A stretch of 13,665 nucleotides of DNA from Halomonas sp. (GTDB lineage: Bacteria; Pseudomonadota; Gammaproteobacteria; Pseudomonadales; Halomonadaceae). The notes beneath the pieces are model-generated. The model made no database searches and had not been told where the DNA came from. It worked only from the letters and a program-made list of their open reading frames with translations. Shown here in pieces: positions 1 to 6,365 of the stretch. The position numbers and the translations under genes were made by a program. The stretch covers positions 1 to 13,665 of the forward strand of contig PWIZ01000205.1 in NCBI GenBank assembly GCA_003560175.1. The letters run 5' to 3'. Every line of letters begins with the position of its first letter. Within the stretch, counting starts at the first letter, position 1.

Positions 1-2001
1 CGCTACGAGCTGCCCCAGGTGATGTTCATGCGCGTTGCCATGGGCCTGGCGCTCAACGAAGAGGACCGCGAGGCGCGGGCCATCGAGTTCTACGAGCTGC
101 TCTCCCGCTTCGACTACATGGCCTCCACCCCGACCCTGTTCAACGCGGGTACCGTGCGCAGTCAGCTCTCCTCCTGTTATCTGACCACCGTGCCCGACGA
201 GCTGGACGGCATCTACAGCGCCATCCGCGACAACGCCCTGCTCTCCAAGTGGGCCGGCGGGCTCGGCAACGACTGGACCCCGGTGCGCGCCTTGGGTGCC
301 TGGATCAAGGGCACCAACGGCAGAAGCCAGGGCGTGGTGCCCTTCCTCAAGGTGGTCAACGACACCGCGGTGGCGGTCAACCAGGGCGGCAAGCGCAAGG
401 GAGCGGTGTGTGCCTATCTGGAGACCTGGCACCTGGACATCGAGGAGTTCCTCGAGCTGCGCAAGAACACCGGTGACGACCGCCGCCGCACCCACGACAT
501 GAACACCGCCAACTGGGTGCCGGACCTCTTCATGAAGCGGGTCTTCGAGGATGGCGAATGGACGCTTTTCTCACCCTCTACCTGTCGGGATCTTCATGAC
601 CTCTACGGCGCCGCCTTCGAGCAGCGCTATGAGGAGTATGAGGCGATGACCCGCTCAGGCGAACTGATGCTGTTCAAGCGGGTGCGCGCCAAGGACCTGT
701 GGCGCCGAATGCTCTCCATGCTGTTCGAGACCGGCCACCCCTGGATCACCTTCAAAGATCCCTGCAACCTGCGCAGCCCCCAGCAACACGCCGGGGTGGT
801 GCACTCCTCCAACCTGTGCACCGAGATCACCCTCAACACTTCGGCCGATGAGATCGCGGTGTGCAATCTCGGCTCGATCAACCTGGCCCAGCACGTGGTG
901 GATGGCGTCTTCGATGGCGAGAAGCTGAGGCGCACCGTGCGCACCGCGGTACGCATGCTCGACAACGTTATCGACATCAACTATTACGCGGTGCCTCAGG
1001 CCAAGCGCTCCAACTTCAGGCACCGCCCGGTGGGGCTGGGCATCATGGGCTTCCAGGACGCCCTCTACGCCCAGGACATCGCCTACGCCTCCGATGCTGC
1101 CGTGGCGTTTGCCGACCGCTCCATGGAGCAGGTCAGCTACCACGCCATCGAGGCCTCCAGCGACCTGGCCGCCGAACGCGGCCGCTACGAGAGCTTCGAG
1201 GGCTCACTGTGGAGCCAGGGCATACTGCCCATCGACTCCCTCGAGAGACTCAGGGTCGAGCGCGGTGAGCAGTATCTGGAGGTAGACACCTCTACCACCC
1301 AGAAGTGGGAGCGCCTGCGCGAGAAGGTCACCGGCCAGGGCATGCGCAACTCCAACGTGATGGCCATCGCCCCCACGGCGACCATTTCCAATATCTGCGG
1401 CGTTACTCAGTCCATCGAGCCCACCTATCAGAACCTCTTCGTGAAATCGAACCTCTCCGGCGAGTTCACGGTGGTCAACGCCCATATGGTCAAGGATCTC
1501 AAGACCCGCGGCCTGTGGGACGAGGTGATGATCAACGATCTCAAGTACTACGACGGCTCGGTGCAGCCCATAGAACGCGTCCCCGCCGACCTCAAGGCCA
1601 AGTACGCCACCGCCTTCGAGGTGGAGCCGAAGTGGCTGGTGGAGGCCGCCGCACGGCGCCAGAAGTGGCTCGATCAGGCCCAGTCGCTAAACCTCTACAT
1701 CCAGGGGGTCTCCGGCAAGAAGCTCGACGTGACCTACCGCATGGCGTGGCTGCGCGGCCTCAAGACCACCTACTACCTGCGCGCCCTGGGCGCCACCTCG
1801 GTGGAGAAGTCCACCGTGGCACGTGGCAGCCTCAACGCGGTGAGCAATGCCACACCGGAACAGGCGCCGACCGCCAGCCCGGCCCCGGCGGCAGACGAGC
1901 CGCGGGGTGTGGAGGACTTCCTGACTGGCAGGGCCGGCACGGGCTCGCGGGCACCGAGCGCCTCGGATATCGACGAGCTGGGCTGCGAAGCCTGCCAATA
2001 A
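1..2001 (+). CDS. nrdA: Ribonucleoside-diphosphate reductase, alpha (large) subunit, class Ia; 5' end cut off by the window
   Basis: Catalytic subunit of aerobic ribonucleotide reductase, which reduces NDPs to dNDPs in the cytoplasm with NrdB. The frame is open from base 1, so the true start and the N-terminal ATP-cone regulatory region lie outside. Counting residues from base 1: C59 (in SSCYL) and C288 (in VCNLGS) match the redox cysteine pair (E. coli C225/C462). N271-L-C273-T-E275 is the active-site N/C/E triad with the thiyl-radical cysteine. Y591-Y592 (in TTYYLRALG) match the tyrosine pair of the radical-transfer path. C662 and C665 near the end (CEACQ) are the C-terminal shuttle cysteines reduced by thioredoxin or glutaredoxin. 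A roughly 50-residue Ala/Pro-rich linker precedes that tail. The stop is TAA. nrdB follows 116 bp downstream in the same direction. The family call is near certain; nothing looks damaged. Confidence 0.97.
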   Translation, partial: RYELPQVMFMRVAMGLALNEEDREARAIEFYELLSRFDYMASTPTLFNAGTVRSQLSSCYLTTVPDELDGIYSAIRDNALLSKWAGGLGNDWTPVRALGAWIKGTNGRSQGVVPFLKVVNDTAVAVNQGGKRKGAVCAYLETWHLDIEEFLELRKNTGDDRRRTHDMNTANWVPDLFMKRVFEDGEWTLFSPSTCRDLHDLYGAAFEQRYEEYEAMTRSGELMLFKRVRAKDLWRRMLSMLFETGHPWITFKDPCNLRSPQQHAGVVHSSNLCTEITLNTSADEIAVCNLGSINLAQHVVDGVFDGEKLRRTVRTAVRMLDNVIDINYYAVPQAKRSNFRHRPVGLGIMGFQDALYAQDIAYASDAAVAFADRSMEQVSYHAIEASSDLAAERGRYESFEGSLWSQGILPIDSLERLRVERGEQYLEVDTSTTQKWERLREKVTGQGMRNSNVMAIAPTATISNICGVTQSIEPTYQNLFVKSNLSGEFTVVNAHMVKDLKTRGLWDEVMINDLKYYDGSVQPIERVPADLKAKYATAFEVEPKWLVEAAARRQKWLDQAQSLNLYIQGVSGKKLDVTYRMAWLRGLKTTYYLRALGATSVEKSTVARGSLNAVSNATPEQAPTASPAPAADEPRGVEDFLTGRAGTGSRAPSASDIDELGCEACQ

Positions 2002-2032
2002 AGCGGTAAGCCGGAAGCTGTAAGCCTTAAGC
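2001..2032 (+). repeat. Short AAGC/GTAAGCC direct repeats just after nrdA
   Basis: Immediately after the nrdA stop the sequence reads AAGCGGTAAGCC, then gg, then AAGCTGTAAGCC, then ttaagc. This is a 12-bp unit occurring twice with one mismatch and a period of 14 bp, plus a trailing half unit. It is non-coding and unlike the surrounding GC-rich sequence. I infer it could be one example of a dispersed intergenic repeat of this genome; only one locus is visible here, so that cannot be tested. Confidence 0.5.
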
Positions 2033-2062
2033 AAAACCAGCCCCCGGCCCACCATTTACCAT

Positions 2063-2085
2063 GCCGGCACAGACCGAGTGCCGGC
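2063..2085 (+). other. Perfect 8-bp hairpin in the nrdA-nrdB intergenic region
   Basis: GCCGGCAC (2063-2070), a 7-nt loop AGACCGA, then GTGCCGGC (2078-2085) form a perfect inverted repeat. No T-run follows, so it does not look like a full intrinsic terminator. It sits about 20 bases before the nrdB ribosome binding site. It could stabilise or process the nrdA-nrdB mRNA, act as a partial attenuator, or be part of a REP-like element. The structure is seen directly; the role is inferred. Confidence 0.5.
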
Positions 2086-2104
2086 CGTCGCCTGAAAGAC
2101 GACC

Positions 2105-2120
2105 GGGAGAGAGACAGATG
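2105..2120 (+). promoter_or_regulatory. Ribosome binding site fixing the nrdB start
   Basis: GGGAG (2105-2109) lies 8 nt before ATG at 2118. An in-frame ATG at 2061 would add 19 residues, but that stretch lies in the hairpin region, has no good Shine-Dalgarno before it, and encodes a Pro/Arg/Glu stretch unlike NrdB. The MLNWDEF start from 2118 resembles pseudomonad NrdB N-termini. Confidence 0.7.
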
Positions 2121-3374
2121 CTGAACTGGGACGAGTTCCACGAAGACGACAACGCCGTCGCCGAGGCGCCGGCCGTCAAGGCCGCACCGGCCCCGACCAC
2201 CAAGCCGGAGACACCGCAGGAGGAGGCTCGGCCCGAGGCCGTTGCCGAGAGCCGCGGTAGCTATCAGGTGGCCGAGGGTGACCGCCTGGCGCGGGCCCGC
2301 AAGTCCCTGGAAGAGCTCGACGTGGCCGCCGGTCTCGAGGAGCTCGAGATGGGCGCGGCGCGCATCGAGGTCGATGACAAGCAGATGATCAACGCTCGCG
2401 CCGACCTCAACCAGCTGGTGCCCTTCAAGTACGAGTGGGCCTGGCAGAAGTACCTGGACGGCAGCGCCAACCACTGGATGCCCCAGGAAGTGAATATGAA
2501 CGCCGACATCGCCCTGTGGAAGAGCCAGGAGGGCCTGACCGCTGACGAGCGGCGCATCGTCGAGCGCAGCCTGGGCTACTTCTCCACCGCCGATTCGCTG
2601 GTGGCCAACAACCTGGTGCTGGCGCTCTACCGCCTGATCACCAACCCAGAGTGCCGCCAGTATCTGCTGCGCCAGGCCTTCGAGGAGGCGATCCACACCC
2701 ACGCCTACCAGTACTGCGTGGAGTCGCTGAGCATGGACGAGGGGGCGGTCTTCAACATGTACCGCGAGGTGCCCTCGGTGGCCGCCAAGTCCGCCTGGAG
2801 CCTCAAGCACACTCAGTCCCTGGCGCGCCCGGACTTCAACACCGGCACCCCGGAGACCGACCAGGAGCTGCTGCGCAACCTGGTGGCCTTCTACTGCGTC
2901 ACCGAAGGCATCTTCTTCTACTGCGGCTTCAGCCAGATCCTCTCCATGGGGCGGCGCAACAAGATGACCGGCGTGGCCGAGCAGTTCCAGTACATCCTGC
3001 GCGACGAGTCCATGCACCTGAACTTCGGCGTGGACATGATCAACCAGATCAAGATCGAGAATCCGCACCTGTGGACTCCCGAGTTCCAGGACGAAGTGAC
3101 CCAGATGATCCTCGAGGGCACCGAGCTCGAGATTGCCTATGCCCGGGACACCATGCCCCGCGGCGTGCTGGGCATGAACGCGGCGATCATGGAGGAGTAC
3201 CTTCATTTCATCTGCAACCGCCGCCTGGCCCAGATCGGCCTCAAGGAGCAGTTCCTCGGCGCCCAGAACCCCTTCCCGTGGATGAGCGAGATCATCGACC
3301 TGCGCAAGGAGAAGAATTTCTTCGAGACCCGTGTCACCGAGTACCAGGTCGGCGGCGCGCTGAGCTGGGATTAA
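2118..3374 (+). CDS. nrdB: Ribonucleoside-diphosphate reductase, beta (small, radical) subunit, class Ia
   Basis: The 418-residue diiron/tyrosyl-radical subunit that pairs with NrdA to make dNDPs. Residues 1 to about 85 are an acidic, Ala/Pro/Glu-rich extension, as in pseudomonad-type NrdB, which is longer than the E. coli protein. The ferritin-like core carries all expected ligands: D159 (STADSLV), E190 and H193 (EEAIHTHAY), E263 (VTEGIFFY), and E297 and H300 (RDESMHL). Y197 is the position equivalent to the E. coli Y122 radical tyrosine. The C-terminus, ending in LSWD, fits the tail that docks on NrdA. It lies 116 bp after nrdA on the same strand and is followed by a strong terminator, so nrdAB end a transcription unit here. 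Nothing appears mutated. Confidence 0.97.
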   Translation: MLNWDEFHEDDNAVAEAPAVKAAPAPTTKPETPQEEARPEAVAESRGSYQVAEGDRLARARKSLEELDVAAGLEELEMGAARIEVDDKQMINARADLNQLVPFKYEWAWQKYLDGSANHWMPQEVNMNADIALWKSQEGLTADERRIVERSLGYFSTADSLVANNLVLALYRLITNPECRQYLLRQAFEEAIHTHAYQYCVESLSMDEGAVFNMYREVPSVAAKSAWSLKHTQSLARPDFNTGTPETDQELLRNLVAFYCVTEGIFFYCGFSQILSMGRRNKMTGVAEQFQYILRDESMHLNFGVDMINQIKIENPHLWTPEFQDEVTQMILEGTELEIAYARDTMPRGVLGMNAAIMEEYLHFICNRRLAQIGLKEQFLGAQNPFPWMSEIIDLRKEKNFFETRVTEYQVGGALSWD

Positions 3375-3409
3375 GGGCGAGGGTTGCCTGACTCTGCCCT
3401 GTGCAGCAG

Positions 3410-3438
3410 GGCCGGCGCCTTCGGGTGCCGGTCCTTTT
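3410..3438 (+). terminator. Intrinsic terminator after nrdB, UUCG loop
   Basis: CCGGCGCC (3412-3419), loop TTCG, and GGTGCCGG (3424-3431) form an 8-bp stem with one G-U wobble closed by an extra-stable C(UUCG)G tetraloop. Outer pairs extend it, and it is followed by TCCTTTTCC. It lies about 36 bp after the nrdB stop and would end the nrdAB transcript. Confidence 0.85.
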
Positions 3439-3450
3439 CCTGGCCCGGGG

Positions 3451-3479
3451 TTGTCTCGGGTCTGGTCGCGCTCTACGTT
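3451..3479 (+). promoter_or_regulatory. Possible sigma-70 type promoter before the 41-residue gene
   Basis: TTGTCT (3451-3456) and TACGTT (3474-3479) are separated by 17 bp, just after the nrdB terminator and about 40 bp before the start of the small gene. The -10 element matches the consensus at only three positions, so this rests mainly on placement and spacing. Confidence 0.3.
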
Positions 3480-3518
3480 AAGAGACAGGATGTCAGCGAC
3501 ATGACAGGAGGCGATATC

Positions 3519-3644
3519 ATGAAGAAACGGATCGGCAGAAGCGTGATCACGCGGGTCTATGTGCCAGCCCATACCCGCGACCTGCCCAACGGCGAGCGGG
3601 TGACGATACCGGGCCATTACAAGGCCCCGCCGTCGCGGCGATAG
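3519..3644 (+). CDS. Small basic protein of 41 residues, unknown function
   Basis: A 41-residue ORF starting MKKRIGRSVITRVYVPAHTR and ending in KAPPSRR, with no transmembrane segment and no cysteine. It is strongly basic at both ends. The start is chosen because a perfect AGGAGG (3506-3511) lies 7 nt before the ATG; the frame extends upstream through the nrdB terminator, which would be nonsense as protein. It is followed 16 bp later by the DUF3565 gene and may be cotranscribed with it. I do not recognise a family. The good ribosome binding site and the regular VxVPAHTRDLPNGERVxIPGHY-like composition argue that it is translated. Confidence 0.7.
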   Translation: MKKRIGRSVITRVYVPAHTRDLPNGERVTIPGHYKAPPSRR

Positions 3645-3660
3645 CCGGCCGCCTCCTGTC

Positions 3661-3867
3661 ATGCAGCAGCCCATCGTCGGCTATCACCGCGACGAAGAAG
3701 GCGACTGGGTCGCGGAACTTGCCTGCGGCCACAATCAGCACGTGCGACACAAGCCCCCCTGGACCGAGCGCCCCTGGGTGCTCAGCGCCGGGGGACGGCG
3801 CTCCCGGCTAGGACTGGAGCTTGGCTGCGTGAAATGCGCCCGGGGCGATCCATGCGACATCCCATGA
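3661..3867 (+). CDS. DUF3565 family small protein, probable metal-binding
   Basis: A 68-residue protein with the full DUF3565 pattern: an IVGYHRDEEGDWVAEL start, CGHNQHVRH, PPWTERPWV, and a C-terminal CVKC. C22, H24, H27, H30, C56, C59 and C65 could form a metal (zinc-like) site; that is inferred from their arrangement. Family members are short, cytosolic and of unknown function, common in pseudomonads and relatives. Length and ends match a whole protein. No strong Shine-Dalgarno precedes the ATG, and the 16-bp gap from the 41-residue gene suggests translation as part of the same mRNA. Confidence 0.88.
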   Translation: MQQPIVGYHRDEEGDWVAELACGHNQHVRHKPPWTERPWVLSAGGRRSRLGLELGCVKCARGDPCDIP

Positions 3868-3945
3868 CGCCCCGTAGTGACGGCATCGTTCGTACCGGAG
3901 CTTGCCTATACTGGTATCAGCCCGACTCGACCGGCGGGAGCTGCC

Positions 3946-5264
3946 ATGCAACGTCATGCCTACCGCTTCTGGCGCACGCTCATCATTGCCTTCGGCCTTT
4001 GCACAGCTGAAGCCTGGGCCCGGGAGCCCCCCCCGAAGGCGAGGCAACGCCGCCTCTCCAACCCACCGAGCGGATCTCATTCGACTGGGCTCGAGGCGTG
4101 GACGACCTGAGGGTCCTGGACCTCGAGGGCAGGGATATCTCCGCCAAGATGGAGCCTAGCCAAGCGGCTGGCCGGATCAGCCTCACCGTGCCGTCGCAAC
4201 AACCCTTCGTGGTCAAGAGCGAACAGACCGAGACCCGCCGCATCACCTCGGAAACTCGCCAGGTATTGCCGGGCGGACTCTTCATTCCCTCCACCCCCGA
4301 GACTGCCGAAGTCATCTTGCCGCCGGGGCTCGGCATCACGCCGCTGCCTCCCAGGCCGGCCATTTGGCTGCGTCTCACCGCCGTGGCTAGTCCGATACCC
4401 GCCACCTGGAACCCCCTGAGCGGCGCCTACCACACCGAGCTCAGCTTCGGCGTCCATCCGTCTGATGACCGACTCGCCCCAGGCCTGGGTCTCGAGCGCC
4501 CCATCGAGGTCCGGGTGCGGCTCCGGGGCCTGACCACACGGGAGGCACTGACTCCCCTGTTGATCGAGGCTCCCGGACTGGCCAACGAGCGGTCCATGGT
4601 GCTCGACTTCTTGCCCTCGACGTCGACCCCCACCCTTGAGGTCAGATCCACCCTCTCGGACGTCAACCTGGAGCTCGACGCACTGCCTCGGCTGGAAGTC
4701 CGCCCGGAGTCGACCAGCATGGTGGGGCTCGGACTGGCCAGGATGGCCATCAACGTCGAGCAGGTGGCACCCCATGGTGAGCCGCTACTCGCCACTCGCC
4801 CCACCCGCATCGCCCTGACGGTCGACGGGCCGGCGACCCCCGACCCCAGCGAGCTTGGGCTCGAACCCGATCAGTCCATGGCCTCGTTCAACCTGCGCTC
4901 TTCCGGCCTGGCACCACTTACCGTCACCGCGGTGGCCGGCAGCCTGAGAGGAGAAGCGATCATCCAGCAGCGTGTGCCATGGGGACCGCTCATCGCCGCC
5001 CTGTTCGGTGGCGCCCTGGGAGGATTCGGGCGTCGTTTCGTCAAGGGGGCGCGCAAGACGCAGACGCCCCTCCGCCTGCTTGAGGGCGTTATCGTAGCCC
5101 TCATTGCCTACGTCGCCGGAGTGCTCGGTGTCGGCTATCTGGCATTACCGATGGCCGTGGTTGCCACCGAGGCCGGCGCCTTCCTGACCGGCGCCCTGAG
5201 CGGATTCATCGGGGTAAATGTCCTGGAACGCCTCCAGGGAAAAGCGTCACCGCGGGCAGGCTAG
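3946..5264 (+). CDS. Secreted/membrane-anchored protein of unknown family, reading frame broken at a C8 run
   Basis: ATG 3946 is preceded by GGGAG (3936-3940) and begins an evident signal peptide: basic MQRHAYRFWR, hydrophobic TLIIAFGL, then AEAWA as a likely cleavage site. This frame fails after the poly-C run at 4027-4034. The frame two positions on is open from 4011 to 5264 and carries the rest of the protein, starting ..PTERISFDWARGVDDLRVL. With nine C instead of eight the two join into one 439-residue protein. The body (about 300 residues) is rich in alternating hydrophobic residues and short Pro/Thr/Ser stretches, like a beta-rich extracytoplasmic domain. The last roughly 95 residues hold Gly-rich helices (WGPLIAALFGGALGGFG and a longer hydrophobic block from about 5083 to 5235), so the protein is probably anchored in the inner membrane with a large periplasmic domain. 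A minimal alternative is initiation at GTG 4098 without the signal peptide. I do not recognise the family. Confidence 0.7.
4027..4034 (+). repeat. Homopolymer of eight C at the frameshift point
   Basis: The run lies just after the predicted signal-peptide cleavage region of the 3946-5264 gene. A change of one base (to nine C) or two (to six) restores a single frame. It may be a sequencing or assembly length error, a fixed mutation, or a slippage-prone phase-variation tract. Confidence 0.8.
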
Positions 5265-5285
5265 CCGACTGGCCTGTTAAACGGG

Positions 5286-5311
5286 ATCGGGCCGCCCGAA
5301 GGCGGCCCGAT
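5286..5311. terminator. Bidirectional terminator hairpin between convergent genes
   Basis: ATCGGGCCGCC (5286-5296), loop CGAA, GGCGGCCCGAT (5301-5311): a perfect 11-bp stem. Read on the minus strand the loop is UUCG and the stem is followed by CCCGTTTAAC, giving a short T-run; on the plus strand no clear T-run follows. It lies 21 bp after the plus-strand gene ending at 5264 and 26 bp after the end of the minus-strand gene at 5338, so it can serve both, better for the minus strand. Confidence 0.8.
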
Positions 5312-5337
5312 GGGTATCTCCCTGCCGAGTAGGCCGG

Positions 5338-5517
5338 CTATCCCTTGGGTCCCAGCAGGAGCCAGATGATCAGCCCCACCAGCGGGAAGAACAGCAACAC
5401 CAGAATCCACAGCAGCTTAGCCAGACTACCGGCCGAGCTCTTGGCCACCTTGACGACGGCCCAGATCACGATGATCAACCAGATAAGACCCAGCAGGCCC
5501 CCCACTTCGATTCCCAT
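5338..5517 (-). CDS. Small two-helix membrane protein, PLDc_N type
   Basis: A 59-residue protein of two transmembrane helices (about residues 5-25 and 33-55) joined by a short loop KVAKSSAGSLAK, with LLFFPLVGLIIWLLLGPKG at the end. This matches the PLDc_N domain (phospholipase D-nuclease N-terminal region), here as a stand-alone inner-membrane peptide with no nuclease domain. The start ATG at 5517 is chosen because AAGGAG lies 7 nt upstream. A longer in-frame reading to 5622 runs through a tandem repeat and lacks support. Members of this kind often occur as lone short proteins of unknown role. It ends next to the 5286-5311 terminator and is probably monocistronic. Confidence 0.85.
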   Translation of the reverse strand: MGIEVGGLLGLIWLIIVIWAVVKVAKSSAGSLAKLLWILVLLFFPLVGLIIWLLLGPKG

Positions 5518-5558
5518 TCGGCTTCTCCTTGTCCATTTCCTGGCGGCGCGGTGCCGTT

Positions 5559-5586
5559 TCTCGAAATACCGTATCTCGAAATACCG
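5559..5586 (-). repeat. Two 13-bp direct repeats upstream of the PLDc_N gene
   Basis: TCTCGAAATACCG occurs identically at 5559-5571 and 5574-5586 (period 15 bp); on the minus strand it reads CGGTATTTCGAGA. The pair lies 42-70 bp upstream of the ATG at 5517, where promoter and operator sites are expected. TATAAG (minus strand, 5593-5588) sits directly beside it and might be a -10 element. A tandem operator is a reasonable inference; chance duplication is the alternative. Confidence 0.55.
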
Positions 5587-5617
5587 CTTATAGAGGTAGC
5601 ACAGCGACGGCGAAGCG

Positions 5618-5644
5618 GACAATCGCCGCCAGTAGCGATTTGTC
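5618..5644 (-). repeat. Inverted repeat between the cupin gene and the PLDc_N gene
   Basis: GACAATCGC (5618-5626), an 8-base loop, then GCGATTTGTC (5635-5644) pair with one bulged base. It lies 22 bp past the cupin stop on the minus strand. No T-run follows, so as a terminator it would be weak; it could also be a regulator site for the downstream PLDc_N gene. Confidence 0.4.
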
Positions 5645-5665
5645 AGCGGCTGTAACCGCCCCCGA

Positions 5666-6331
5666 TCAATCTGGCAGCAGGTGGCCCACCTTGACGTAGA
5701 TCAGCGCGCCGTCTTCACCCGTGAAGGGCGCATGGCGGCTCTGGTGGGGGTTGCGCAGCCAGCTGCCGGCAGGATAGGCCCCGTGCTCGTCGTGGAAGGT
5801 ACCCTCCAGCACCAGGATCTCCTCGCCGCCCCAGTGGGCATGGGGCTGGAAGCGAGTGTGCGGCGCCCAGCGCACCAGGGCCACATGTTCACCTTCGAAA
5901 TCGTGCAGGGGCATCACCTGCAGCCCCTCCACCAGCCCCGGACGCCACTCGCCCAAGCGGGTATCGATGGCCTTCTGCTCGGTGTCCGCAGGCGAGAACT
6001 GGTGCAGCTTGACGAAGATCGTCGCGCCCTGCACACCCACCCGGGGCGCATGGGCAGTGCCGATGGGGTTACGCAGGTAGCTACCCGCCGGGTAGCGCCC
6101 GTGTTCGTCGGCAAACTCTCCCTCCAGCACCAGGATCTACTCGCCGCCGCCGTGCTCGTGGGACGGAAAGGTGCTGTTGGGTGCATAGCGCACCAGAGAG
6201 GTGGCCCGGGCCACCTCCTCGCCGATACGGTCGAGCATCATACGCTCGACCCCTGGCATGGGCGAATCGACCCAGCGATACTCTTCAGGCGTGACCACCA
6301 CCCGCTGATCGAAGTCGGCATTGAATCGCAT
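5666..6331 (-). pseudogene. Two-domain ChrR-type cupin protein, interrupted by one in-frame TAG
   Basis: ATG 6331 is preceded by GGGAG about 6 nt upstream and opens a 222-codon frame that is continuous apart from TAG at 6139-6137. The product is two ChrR-like cupin domains in tandem. Domain 1 has [17 protein letters not shown], stop, ILVLEGEF, then DEHGRYPAGSYLRNP. Domain 2 has RWAPHTRFQPHAHWGGEE, ILVLEGTF, then DEHGAYPAGSWLRNP. The HxH..E residues are typical cupin metal ligands. ChrR-type cupins include zinc-binding anti-sigma factors, but stand-alone double cupins like this one have no firmly assigned role. Comparing the two domains, the TAG replaces a conserved GAG, a single G-to-T change. 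The rest is undamaged, so either the mutation is recent, it is a sequencing error, or the second domain (from GTG 6130) is re-initiated. The gene lies 25 bp downstream of the helicase gene on the same strand. Confidence 0.8.
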
Positions 6332-6347
6332 GGTAATCTCCCGATGG

Positions 6348-6365
6348 CGGCCCTGATCAGGGCCG
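6348..6365. repeat. Perfect 18-bp palindrome across the helicase stop codon
   Basis: CGGCCCTGATCAGGGCCG is fully self-complementary. It contains the helicase stop (TGA on the minus strand, 6359-6357) and lies just upstream of the cupin ribosome binding site. It could be a dimer-binding operator for the cupin gene or a short mRNA hairpin at the end of the operon; there is no T-run for intrinsic termination. Confidence 0.6.

Noticed and set aside
2061..2117. Upstream ATG for nrdB at 2061
   Set aside because: No good ribosome binding site, it lies in a hairpin, and the lead sequence is unlike NrdB; ATG 2118 has GGGAG at 8 nt.
1773..3674. Long minus-strand open frame opposite nrdA/nrdB
   Set aside because: It lies antisense to two certain genes, reads as His/Leu/Val/Gly-rich shadow of GC-rich codons, and has no motif or ribosome binding site.
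3901..3915. TATACT at 3907-3912 as promoter for the secreted protein gene
   Set aside because: A good -10 match but no credible -35 at 16-18 bp, so it is not listed as a feature.
5518..5622. Longer N-terminus for the PLDc_N protein
   Set aside because: It would translate the direct repeats and a basic Tyr/Arg stretch; AAGGAG places the start at 5517.
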